Assembly (NCBI GenBank): GCA_910578995.1
Contig: CAJTSY010000033.1
Location: 1-31,372 of the forward strand
Length of the DNA stretch: 31,372 nucleotides
Source of the DNA: an uncultured Acetatifactor sp.
GTDB taxonomy: Bacteria; Bacillota; Clostridia; Lachnospirales; Lachnospiraceae
Reading direction: 5' to 3'
The position numbers were made by a program, and so were the translations under genes. A model generated the notes under the pieces. It saw only the letters and a list, made by a program, of their open reading frames with translations, did no database searches and was not told the DNA's origin. How positions within the stretch are numbered: the first letter of the stretch is position 1; each line of letters opens with the position of its first letter. This document shows, one piece after another, positions 16,190-23,667 of the stretch.

Positions 16190-16360
16190 TCTCCCTGCAT
16201 CCCGCTTTTCCTGTCCTCTCCTGCCTCCTGTCCCCCCGTTTCTCTCCCGTCTCCCGCCTCTCCATTTCTTTCCTGCATCCCACTTCTCCGCTTCTTTCCC
16301 GCCTCACCCTCTTCCGCTTCTTTCCTTCCTCACCCTCTTCCGCTTCTTTCCCGCTGCCAT
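16190..16360. repeat. Purine-rich spacer with 26-base repeats between pstA and pstB
   Basis: The 259 bases between the pstA stop and pstB start are almost all purine on the minus strand from about 16360 to 16190. A unit of about 26 bases (forward CCGCTTCTTTCCxxCCTCACCCTCTT) is repeated two and a half times around 16298-16356. PstA and PstB genes are normally tightly spaced, so this is an unusual expansion. It stays open in the pstB frame but I do not think it is translated. Confidence 0.75.
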
Positions 16361-16428
16361 AAACCGGGCTCCCCCGTGCTGTTCCGGTTCTTTCCGGATG
16401 CCGCGAACTATGGTCAGGTTTTCCGGCT

Positions 16429-17310
16429 TCATCCCTCCGAACCACACACCTGTTTCACAAGAAAGTTTGTGAGAAAAACCATGAAAACCAGGACGCAGCC
16501 TATGGAAAACGCAGTGTCATACTCTCCGTTCTGCATCTGAAGATACAGTTCCACCGCCAGGCTCCCTCCAGATTCCAGTATTTTGCCCCCCAGGCGTGCG
16601 GGCCAGTCCCGGATGCCCGCTGCCGGACGGGGAAGAATCCTTGCGCTGCCCGCGGTAAAAATAAGCGCCGCCGATTCCCCTGTGATCCTTCCCACGGACA
16701 GTATAATTCCTGTCAGGATTCCGTTTCCTGCCGAAGGCAGCAGAATGGTGCGGACCAGATCCCATTTCCCGGCCCCCATGCCAAGCGCTCCCTGTCTATA
16801 GGATTCCGGGACGGCGCGCAGGGCAGCCCTGGTATTTTTTACGATCAGGGGAAGCACCATCCAGGCCAGTGTCAGGGCGCCGCTCAAAAGGGAATATCCC
16901 AGTCCCATCACTTCCCCGAACAGAACCATGCCGAAAAGTCCGAAGATCACGGAAGGAATCCCCGCCAGGGTGTCCAGGGTAAATTCCAACAGACGCACCA
17001 AAATCCCGTTTCCCGCATATTCATTGAGCCAGACAGCCGCACCCACCCCCACAGGCACCGCTCCCGCCAGGGTCAGCAGAATCAGGTACACGGTATTTAC
17101 CATGTTCCCGGCAATTCCCGCCGTCCCCTTCAGGGAACTGGTGACGGACAGGAAAAAACGGATACTCAGCCCCCGGAACCCTCTGAAAAAGACATACCCC
17201 ACAATGCCCAGGAGCAGAAAGACGGCGAAATAGGCCGCCCCGTAAACCGCTGCCCCCAGAAACACCTCCCCGGGCCGCCTTCTGCCCCGGTACAGACTCC
17301 CGGCCCTCAT
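16429..17310 (-). CDS. pstA: Phosphate ABC transporter permease PstA
   Basis: 293 residues with six predicted membrane helices. The binding-protein-dependent permease region includes EYAGNGILVRLLEFTLDTLAGIPS (written here from about 91 on) and the coupling loop near ALGMGAGKWDLVRTILLPSA (about 175-194), which contacts PstB. It forms the membrane pore with PstC. Its ATG overlaps the pstC stop (ATGA), implying translational coupling. It is typical length. Substrate is inferred from operon context and the PstA-like sequence. Confidence 0.95.
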   Translation of the reverse strand: MRAGSLYRGRRRPGEVFLGAAVYGAAYFAVFLLLGIVGYVFFRGFRGLSIRFFLSVTSSLKGTAGIAGNMVNTVYLILLTLAGAVPVGVGAAVWLNEYAGNGILVRLLEFTLDTLAGIPSVIFGLFGMVLFGEVMGLGYSLLSGALTLAWMVLPLIVKNTRAALRAVPESYRQGALGMGAGKWDLVRTILLPSAGNGILTGIILSVGRITGESAALIFTAGSARILPRPAAGIRDWPARLGGKILESGGSLAVELYLQMQNGEYDTAFSIGCVLVFMVFLTNFLVKQVCGSEG

Positions 17311-18200
17311 TCCCCTGCTCCTTTCCGCAGGAAGTAATCTGCCGTACCATTCACCAACAGGATAAAGCCCAGTAAGACCAACCCTATGGTAAACAGTGCT
17401 TGTCTGTGCAGCCCCTGTGCGTATCCCATCTCGCTGACTATGGCCGTGGTGAGAAAGCGGACAGACTGGAAGGGAAATGGGGCACGGACGCTTCCCCCTG
17501 AAACCAGTGTGATGGCCATAGCCTCCCCCATGGCCCTTCCCACTCCCAACACCACGGCGGTAAGGATGCCGGAACGGGCCGCGGGCAGAACACAGCGGAA
17601 TATGGTCTGCATTTTCGAGGCCCCCAGGGCCAGGGAAGCCTGCCGCAGTCCCGGACAGACCGCCCTTATGGCAGCCTCGCTGATATGTATGACCGTAGGC
17701 AGCATCATCACCGCCAGCACGATTACCGCGGATAGAAGATTTGCCCCTCCCGTAAACCGGTGTCTGTCCGCCCCGGCGAAAAGGATCCGTTCCAGACGGT
17801 AAATCACGGGATTCAAAAGATAAATCCCCAGCAGGCCATATATAACCGACGGAATTCCCGCCAGGGTCTCCACGGCGTCCCTGACCATCCCCGCCCTTCC
17901 CTGGTCAGCCAGTTCCGCCAGGTACACAGCGGTCAGAATTCCCACCGGCACGCCGGCCGCCGCTGCCAGAGCCGTGCCCAGAAGGGATGTGAGAAGAATG
18001 TATAAAATGCCGAAACCGGGTTCCTCCGCCACAGGTTCCCATCGGGTCTCCAGAAGAAATTCCCGGATTCCCACCTTCCGGATAGCGGGAATTCCCATAT
18101 ATACCATGTAAAAGACAACTGATGCCGCCGCAAAGACAGCCAGTGCCGCGCAAGCCGCAAAAAACGCTCCCGCCAACGCCTCCTTTGTCCGTCTCTTCAT
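17307..18200 (-). CDS. pstC: Phosphate ABC transporter permease PstC
   Basis: 297 residues, six membrane helices. The N-terminal part has FLLETRWEPVAEEPGFGILY, characteristic of PstC. The permease core has ETLAGIPSVIYGLLG and the coupling loop ALGASKMQTIFRCVLPAA (about 191-208), followed by VLGVGRAMGEAMAI. It pairs with PstA to carry phosphate. It lies 60 bases after pstS and overlaps pstA by four bases. Confidence 0.95.
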   Translation of the reverse strand: MKRRTKEALAGAFFAACAALAVFAAASVVFYMVYMGIPAIRKVGIREFLLETRWEPVAEEPGFGILYILLTSLLGTALAAAAGVPVGILTAVYLAELADQGRAGMVRDAVETLAGIPSVIYGLLGIYLLNPVIYRLERILFAGADRHRFTGGANLLSAVIVLAVMMLPTVIHISEAAIRAVCPGLRQASLALGASKMQTIFRCVLPAARSGILTAVVLGVGRAMGEAMAITLVSGGSVRAPFPFQSVRFLTTAIVSEMGYAQGLHRQALFTIGLVLLGFILLVNGTADYFLRKGAGE

Positions 18201-18260
18201 ACCATATGCCTCGCTTTGGATATTTCGAATAAAATGGCTGCGCCGTCCGGTTCCCGCCCC

Positions 18261-19199
18261 TCACTGCCCCGCAATCCCTGTGATCTCCCTGATGGCACGG
18301 CCTTCCTCACTTTGAACATACTCAAACCATGCATGAACCAGAGGCGGCTGAAAGGCTGTCTCCCCTTTTGTGACCATAAAAAAAGAACGGCACAGAGGAT
18401 ATCTTCCGTCCCTGACCGTTTCCGGGGAGGGCGCCGTACCGTCCAGGGCCAGGATAATGATTTCCGGCCGCCCCTTTTCCCGTTCCCTGTCCCGCACTCT
18501 CTGCGCCGCTTCCAGGGACACATAGCCCACCGCTCCCGGCGTGGACAGGATTCTTGCCAGTACCGCCCCTGTGCTGTCCAGTTCATTGTCGTAAACGCAC
18601 AGTCCTTCCACCCCCAGCACGCCCTCAAAAGCATCCCTGGTTCCGGAACCGGCCTCTCTTCCGATCACCACGGCCGGAACGTCACTTCCCCCAGGCTCGG
18701 CCCAGCCGACAATTCTCCCCGTATAAAGCCCTGCAAGCTGCTCCCCGGTAAGTCCCTCCACCCCGCAGGCCGCATTGGCGCACACTGCGATTCCGTCCAG
18801 TCCCACCAGGTGCTCCACCGCCCCCCGGTCCCGCTCCTCTTCCTTCAGGTCCCGGGAGGAAATCCCAATGTCCGCCATGCCCTCTGTCACGGCCGCGATC
18901 CCGGCGCCGGATCCGGTAAACTGGACCGTCACCGCCACATCCGGATACCGTTCCATAAACCCTTCCGCCAGGGCGCTGACATATCTTTCCATGGAAGAAC
19001 TTCCGGCCAGCATTAACGTGCCTGAAAGTTCCTCCCGTACACACTGGCTGCCACGGAAATCTGCCGTCCCCGCATCCCTGCCCTCTCCGGCGGCTTCTTT
19101 CGGTTCCCCGGAACCCGGGCCCGGCAACACCAGATTCAAACAAAGCAGAAGCACGCCTGCCACCGCCAACAGGAGCCCGCGCCTCCCCGGCGTGCTCAC
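18261..19199 (-). CDS. pstS: Phosphate-binding protein PstS
   Basis: 312 residues. The mature part has the PstS fold: GTLMLAGSSSMERYVSALAE, the phosphate-contacting FTGSGAGIAAVTEGMADIGISS, the second-lobe VVIGREAGSGTRDAFE and GAVGYVSLEAAQ. It captures phosphate outside the membrane and delivers it to PstC/PstA. The N-terminus is a hydrophobic segment (about 8-27) with one Cys in VLLLCLN, not a clear lipobox, so it may be held by an uncleaved helix or released. GTG start (19199) overlaps the amidase stop as GTGA. No Pho box could be identified. Confidence 0.92.
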   Translation of the reverse strand: MSTPGRRGLLLAVAGVLLLCLNLVLPGPGSGEPKEAAGEGRDAGTADFRGSQCVREELSGTLMLAGSSSMERYVSALAEGFMERYPDVAVTVQFTGSGAGIAAVTEGMADIGISSRDLKEEERDRGAVEHLVGLDGIAVCANAACGVEGLTGEQLAGLYTGRIVGWAEPGGSDVPAVVIGREAGSGTRDAFEGVLGVEGLCVYDNELDSTGAVLARILSTPGAVGYVSLEAAQRVRDREREKGRPEIIILALDGTAPSPETVRDGRYPLCRSFFMVTKGETAFQPPLVHAWFEYVQSEEGRAIREITGIAGQ

Positions 19200-19732
19200 G
19201 CGCTCCAGACCGTGGCGAGGATTCCCTCCGCTATGGCCCGTGCCACCTCCTGAAACCTGGCATCCAGAAGTTCATTGTCCGCATCCGTATTGATAAAACC
19301 CGCTTCCACCAGTACCGCAGGCATCTCGCTCCTGTTCAGGATCACCAGATCCGGCCGTTCGCTGATGCCCAGGTTTTCAAATCCTGCCTGCTCCAGGCGT
19401 ACATTTATATTGCCTGCCAGTCTTGCGGCTTCCCCGTACCGGTTAAATACAAGGGACTCCACCCCCGTATACTGGTTTGGATAAGGACTGGAATTCCGGT
19501 GGATGGATACAAAATAGTCCCCTCCGGCGGCATTTCCCTGCTGCACCCTCTCCAGGGGAGATTCATAGGAATCCGTTGTCCTGGTATAATAAACCTCCAC
19601 TCCGTTCTGTTCCAGAATCTGCCCCACGGCTAAAGCCAGGGCCAGGGTATCGTCTTTCTCCTGTCTGCCGCCATATACCGCCCCGGGGTTGCTTCCACCG
19701 TGTCCCGCATCTATCACGACCATTGCCGCCAT
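19196..19732 (-). CDS. N-acetylmuramoyl-L-alanine amidase (Amidase_3, CwlD-like)
   Basis: 178 residues, essentially one Amidase_3 domain. Zinc ligands and catalytic residues are visible: His11 in DAGHGG, Glu25, His78 in SIHRNSS and Glu143 in VLVEAGFI. Such enzymes cut the bond between muramic acid and the peptide stem. It has no signal peptide and no binding repeats, unlike spore-cortex CwlD, so how it reaches the wall is unclear. The ATG at 19732 is preferred (AAGGGGTG nine bases upstream); a GTG four codons earlier is possible. It is fused by overlap to pstS and heads the phosphate operon. Confidence 0.88.
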   Translation of the reverse strand: MAAMVVIDAGHGGSNPGAVYGGRQEKDDTLALALAVGQILEQNGVEVYYTRTTDSYESPLERVQQGNAAGGDYFVSIHRNSSPYPNQYTGVESLVFNRYGEAARLAGNINVRLEQAGFENLGISERPDLVILNRSEMPAVLVEAGFINTDADNELLDARFQEVARAIAEGILATVWSA

Positions 19733-19918
19733 ATGCCACCCCACCCCTTTTTCCCTATCATATGCGGCAGGACGGGTTTGTGTGACAGTTTTTTGGATGT
19801 TTCCGAAAAATAATATGGAATTTGCCGCTGAAATTTATTATAATGAAGTTGCCTGCCCCGGGCGGGCATGTACAGAAGTTAAAATATATACATTGAAAAA
19901 GCTGAAACGGAGAAGACC

Positions 19919-21547
19919 ATGAAACTTATCCAGAAAAAAATGCGGGAAAAAAAGATTACAACAAAATGGAACAGTCAGAAAGGGACAGACGGATATTCCA
20001 TTACAACTGCCCTGAAGGGACTCAGGCCCTATCTTCCTCAGTTTGCCGTAAGCATGTTGTTTTCCGTGACCCTGTACTTCATGCTGCTGTCACGGCAGCT
20101 GGTCAATTCCAACGACGGCCTGTGGGAATACAGTTATTATAAGGCCGGAAAATGGTCATTGTCCCTGGGCAGATGGTTCTGGCTGTACCTGGACCGCCTG
20201 AGGTTCGGCTTCAGCCCGGATCCCCTGACCTCCCTGATCACCCTGTCCTGTTACTGCGCCGGCCTTTTGCTTATGCTGGATCTGTTTGAGATGGGAAAAA
20301 GGAAGGCGGGATATTTTGCATGCATGCTATTTCTAGGCAGTGTGTCCGTATGCAGTTCCCTGACATACCGCTTTATGTCCCCCACCTTCGGAACAGCGTT
20401 CCTGCTCAGCATGGCGGCGGCATGGATCATTGCAAAATGGAAGGCCCCCCTGCTCTCCCCGGCTGCCGGAAGCCTGCTGCTTGCGCTGTCCCTGGGACTG
20501 TACCAGTCCTATATAGGCTGTGCCTGTATCGCCCTGTCGGGATATTTCCTTTACTCCGTCAGCCGGCAACAGACGACGGGAAAAGAGATTCTGGCCGCCA
20601 TGGCCAGGGCCCTTGCCGCAGGCGTCCTGGGCGGCATCCTATATGCCATCATCCTGAACCTGCACCTGTCCGTCTTTCATATACGGCTGTCCGACTACAA
20701 CGGTGCTTCCGCTTACTCCCTGAAAAATACCATCCTGCACCTTCCGGACAGCATAACCAGGGTTTACCGGGAGTTTTTCAGGTATTTCAGCGAAAAGTCC
20801 TTTCTCCTCACCCCGGTGAGGGAACTGCCGCTGTCCTATGGGGTTCTGGCGCCGGCAGCTGTCTGCCTGCTCTGGCTCCCTGTAAAATGTTTTAAATCAG
20901 ATAAAATCAAGGCCCTACTGGGCCTGTTCCTGATCCTGCTGTCCCCCCTGGCCTGCAATATAGTGGTACTGGCCGCCACGGCCGCCGAGATGAGTGTGCT
21001 TATGACATCGGCCATGGCCCTGTGCCTGCCCGTTTTCCTCTGCCTTCTGTCCCGGATCGAATATCCGCGGGGATTTTTCCCCTGGATCCGGCGACTGGGT
21101 TTTCTGGCAGCTGCCCTGGTGCTCTACGGCAGCATATACCAACTGCAGATTGACCAGCACGCCCTGATGGAAGGACAGGCCGCCACTGTCACCATGGCAG
21201 AGGAAATCCTCCACCGGCTGGATGAAGAGGACTGCCTGGATTCCGGACTGGAATACTGTGTGGTCGGGGTTCCCTCCCACAATGATCTGTTCGAGATTTC
21301 CCGCATATACGAAAATTCGAACATGTATGCCCGTTTTGGCAGTTGGTACCGGGATCCCTCCTGTTCCAGGCGTTCCTGGCAGGGCGTTTTCTCCCATTTA
21401 TGCGGGATAAATCTCACTATGTGTCCTTCCGGAGAGTACGGCGCCCTCTGTTCCGACGAAGAAGTAAAGAACATGCCTCTGTATCCGGAAAGCGGCTTCA
21501 TCGCCCGCAGGGGTAATATTGTGGTGGTCAAGATCTCGGATGATTAG
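19919..21547 (+). CDS. GtrII-like glucosyltransferase-domain membrane protein
   Basis: 542 residues, about ten to twelve membrane helices. After a short basic N-terminus, the loop following the first helix has VNSNDGLWEYSYYKAGKWSL and GRWFWLYLDRLRFG, a pattern found in GtrII-type proteins, which transfer glucosyl units from a lipid carrier to surface polysaccharide outside the membrane. The acidic NSNDG is the likely catalytic loop. The last 110 residues form an outer, soluble region (CVVGVPSHNDLFEISRIYENSN). RBS ACGGAGAA precedes the ATG. It stands alone and ends 16 bases before the convergent LiaF-like gene. Acceptor unknown. Confidence 0.82.
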   Translation: MKLIQKKMREKKITTKWNSQKGTDGYSITTALKGLRPYLPQFAVSMLFSVTLYFMLLSRQLVNSNDGLWEYSYYKAGKWSLSLGRWFWLYLDRLRFGFSPDPLTSLITLSCYCAGLLLMLDLFEMGKRKAGYFACMLFLGSVSVCSSLTYRFMSPTFGTAFLLSMAAAWIIAKWKAPLLSPAAGSLLLALSLGLYQSYIGCACIALSGYFLYSVSRQQTTGKEILAAMARALAAGVLGGILYAIILNLHLSVFHIRLSDYNGASAYSLKNTILHLPDSITRVYREFFRYFSEKSFLLTPVRELPLSYGVLAPAAVCLLWLPVKCFKSDKIKALLGLFLILLSPLACNIVVLAATAAEMSVLMTSAMALCLPVFLCLLSRIEYPRGFFPWIRRLGFLAAALVLYGSIYQLQIDQHALMEGQAATVTMAEEILHRLDEEDCLDSGLEYCVVGVPSHNDLFEISRIYENSNMYARFGSWYRDPSCSRRSWQGVFSHLCGINLTMCPSGEYGALCSDEEVKNMPLYPESGFIARRGNIVVVKISDD

Positions 21548-21563
21548 ATCTTCCCGGGCCTGT

Positions 21564-22307
21564 TCAGATCTGTATAACTTGCAGCTGCCCCATGATCACA
21601 TCTCCTACCACATGGAACACATTTACCCCGTCACCGGACCGTTCTCCCTGCTGCGTCGAAGATCCCAGTATATTTTCCACATTCATTTCCACCTGCCACG
21701 CGCGCGGAACATAGAGAACCACTTCTCCCATAATATTATCCACGCTTACGAAAGCGCTCCCCCTGCTCAGCTGCGCATCCGTAAAATAGACATCCAGTGC
21801 GCCGAATATATTGTCAATGGCCACATGGCTGATTACCCCCGTTACATACTTAACGGACTGCCCCATAATATTGTCATAGGAAAGCGATTTCCCGTCCCTG
21901 TCGCAGAAATCTGCCACACCGTTTTTCCCGTCCAGACAGACCAGCTCCGCCCCTCGTTCACCGTTCCCGGCGCGCAGACCGCGGTTCCAGCGGCGGTACC
22001 GGCCCAATCCCGGAAACAGGATCTTCAGCCCTACGGTTCCAAGCAGCGCCGCCCCCAGGACAGGCCAGGGCGTGATAGCTTCCAGATGCAGCAGTTCATC
22101 GTTGACGATGATCAGAAATGCCAGGGAAAACAGGATCGTCCCGATCCTCAGCCTGGCTATCCCCTTCACCAGGAAAGAAATCAGACAGGCGCTGAACAGA
22201 ATACTCCAGAAACCGATTCCCTCCAGATATCCCAGCCTTCCCATTATCAGTGCCGCCGCTCCCAACAGGAGCACAGTTCCCCAAAAAACACTTTTTCCGC
22301 GTCTCAT
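21564..22307 (-). CDS. LiaF-like membrane protein
   Basis: 247 residues. Four membrane helices (about 8-22, 30-48, 56-72, 82-98) are followed by a soluble domain of repeated beta strands carrying DNIMGQ, DNIFGALDVYF, DNIMGEVVLYV and ENILGSS. This repeated N-I-x-G pattern is that of the LiaF-like C-terminal domain (cell-wall-active antibiotic response). Such proteins often tune regulators responding to envelope stress. The ATG has AGGAGGTAAAA upstream. It is 178 bases downstream of the LytTR regulator on the same strand, suggesting a regulator-membrane partner pair. Confidence 0.8.
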   Translation of the reverse strand: MRRGKSVFWGTVLLLGAAALIMGRLGYLEGIGFWSILFSACLISFLVKGIARLRIGTILFSLAFLIIVNDELLHLEAITPWPVLGAALLGTVGLKILFPGLGRYRRWNRGLRAGNGERGAELVCLDGKNGVADFCDRDGKSLSYDNIMGQSVKYVTGVISHVAIDNIFGALDVYFTDAQLSRGSAFVSVDNIMGEVVLYVPRAWQVEMNVENILGSSTQQGERSGDGVNVFHVVGDVIMGQLQVIQI

Positions 22308-22368
22308 TTTTACCTCCTACTCGTGTTTCGCATATACCAGTTACGCTGTATGCCTCCGGCATTCCACT

Positions 22369-22432
22369 CCGCAGCGCAAGCTGCGGCTTTTCACCCGGCT
22401 CCACTCTCCGGATTCTGCTTTTCACCCGGCTC
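22369..22432. repeat. Hairpin and 16-base direct repeat between the LytTR and LiaF-like genes
   Basis: GCTTTTCACCCGGCTC occurs at 22386-22401 and 22417-22432, 31 bases apart. Next to it, CCGCAGC-GCAA-GCTGCGG (22369-22386) makes a tight stem with a GNRA-type loop on the plus strand. The 178-base intergenic stretch holds no other feature I can support. Confidence 0.55.
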
Positions 22433-22485
22433 TGCCCCCCGGCCGCAGCTTTTTAGCAGGCCCCGGGATCGATCCGCTTTCCGCT

Positions 22486-23001
22486 TTACAGCCCCAGTTT
22501 CCGAGCCTTCAACCTGTCTGTCACAGCCTTGAAATATGCCCTGGACACAAATGCCTTCTTGGCGCTTCCCCTGAATTCCATCACGCTGGATGCAGTAAGA
22601 TTCCTGGTTATGGAATAAGCCAGATCCAGATTAGCAATGGAAGACTTGGAAATACGCATAAAGCTTCCCGGCAGAAGCTCCTCCAGTTCATAGAGCCTGT
22701 ACTCGCAGGTGAAAATCCGATCCGCCGTATGGGCCCGCATCTGGCGTCCCTCTGTCTCGAAGAAATAAATTTCCTCGATGGGGATATAGAACTCCGTCTC
22801 GGCATTTTTCAGGGACAGGCAGCTTTTTCCGTAGAATGAACTTTTTCCATGGAATGAACTTTTTCCATGGAATGCCCCGCCTGAGCCTTCCTGCCTGGAT
22901 ATGTAGTTTTGGAGACTGACCACGGAATCGTTCAGCCGGCCGCATCGTATGATGACCTCTTCCTCTTCCAGTCCTTCTTCGATCTCGATCCTCACTCTCA
23001 T
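22486..23001 (-). CDS. LytTR-family DNA-binding regulator
   Basis: 171 residues. The LytTR domain covers about 65-170, with FYIPIEEIYFFETEGR, a central TCEYRLYELEELL and FMRISKSSIANLDLAYSI, which form the beta-strand DNA-binding fold. There is no receiver domain; the N-terminal 40 residues (acidic, IEIEEGLEEEEVIIRC) are as in stand-alone LytTR regulators of Firmicutes. Residues 44-61 consist of three hexapeptides (FHGKSS, FHGKSS, FYGKSC) from an 18-base repeat, which looks like a recent in-frame expansion in the linker. The ATG has GGGGGA five bases upstream. It probably controls the LiaF-like gene that follows. Confidence 0.9.
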   Translation of the reverse strand: MRVRIEIEEGLEEEEVIIRCGRLNDSVVSLQNYISRQEGSGGAFHGKSSFHGKSSFYGKSCLSLKNAETEFYIPIEEIYFFETEGRQMRAHTADRIFTCEYRLYELEELLPGSFMRISKSSIANLDLAYSITRNLTASSVMEFRGSAKKAFVSRAYFKAVTDRLKARKLGL

Positions 23002-23073
23002 ATCGTTCCCCCGGAGTTCCCTTCATTCATTGTCGCTGCCACATCCACATGGCATTTCAAGGCTTCTGACTCC

Positions 23074-23103
23074 AGTATACAGCAAATATGGAATCTGTAT
23101 ACA
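23074..23103 (-). promoter_or_regulatory. Dyad overlapping a candidate promoter of the LytTR gene
   Basis: Arms AGTATACAG (23074-23082) and CTGTATACA (23095-23103) are inverted with a 12-base spacer. On the minus strand the right arm contains TTGTAT and the left arm TATACT, which could serve as -35 and -10, though the 19-base spacing is long. A symmetric operator for an unknown dimeric factor is likely. Confidence 0.5.
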
Positions 23104-23164
23104 AATTCTGTGCGAGAGGTTATTTTGCGGCAACAAGAGGTAAAAAGGAGAGCCATAAGGAGCG

Positions 23165-23344
23165 TTATTCCACAACGGAATAACTCATCCACTCATAGAG
23201 CAGCCTTGTCCCCTCGGTAATCTCCGGTGGCAGAAGGGCCCTGGCCACCAGCTTCAGCTCACTCGATTCTATATCCGTGCGTCTCAGATTCGCATAGTCT
23301 CCGTCAATGGACACTACCACATACTCAAAACGGTTCATCGTCAT
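23165..23344 (-). CDS. Conserved small protein of unknown function
   Basis: 59 residues (MTMNRFEYVVVSIDGDYANL at the start, ending YEWMSYSVVE). The opening strand-turn-strand with V-x-IDGDYA resembles small DUF3006-like proteins, but I cannot be sure. ATG at 23344 or two codons later (23338): AAGGAG lies 4 or 10 bases upstream respectively. Codons further upstream in the frame are Arg-rich and not likely translated. The gene follows groEL, separated by a terminator and a repeat, so it is probably independent. Confidence 0.6.
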   Translation of the reverse strand: MTMNRFEYVVVSIDGDYANLRRTDIESSELKLVARALLPPEITEGTRLLYEWMSYSVVE

Positions 23345-23450
23345 ACCTCTCCTTCTTTCCATTCGGGCAGGACAATTCCTATGTCCGCTGCCCGCCACAA
23401 AATCCGCCGTCTGCCCCAGGGGTCCGCATCTGCCTCCACTGGGCCTGCTT

Positions 23451-23536
23451 CTGCCTCCACCAGGCTCGCCTCACCCTCCACAGGGCCCGCTGCCTGCCTC
23501 CGCCGGGCTCGCCTCACCCTCCGCAGGGCCCGCTGC
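23451..23536. repeat. Two 43-base tandem repeats
   Basis: Bases 23451-23493 and 23494-23536 are adjacent copies with 3 differences, all A versus G. A weaker partial copy precedes them (23430-23450). The stretch is very GC-rich and pyrimidine-biased. It lies in the 241 bases between the groEL terminator and the small gene, which otherwise hold only the sequence at 23557-23581 shared with the rpsT 3' region. Confidence 0.85.
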
Positions 23537-23585
23537 CCGCCTCTGCGCCCCGGACGACAAACTTCCATATGCGGATCTGCCCGTC

Positions 23586-23626
23586 AAAAAGTCCCGGACA
23601 ACCGACCGAAATCTGTTATCCGGGAC
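23586..23626 (-). terminator. Rho-independent terminator of groESL
   Basis: Arms 23591-23602 and 23615-23626 (GTCCCGGACAAC with GTTATCCGGGAC, 11 of 12 paired) and a 12-base loop are followed on the minus strand by TTTTT (23590-23586). It lies 42 bases after the groEL stop. Confidence 0.9.
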
Positions 23627-23667
23627 ATCCTTTTTGCTATTCTCTGTATTCCGTCAGCGGAGGGTAA

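Noticed and set aside
16170..16445. Long N-terminal extension of PstB
   Set aside because: Low-complexity Glu/Arg/Lys sequence from a repeat; the ATG at 16169 has a strong GGAGG and gives the normal family length.
23341..23568. Arg/Glu/Ala-rich frame over the 43-base repeats
   Set aside because: It is explained by the tandem repeat and has no ribosome binding site.
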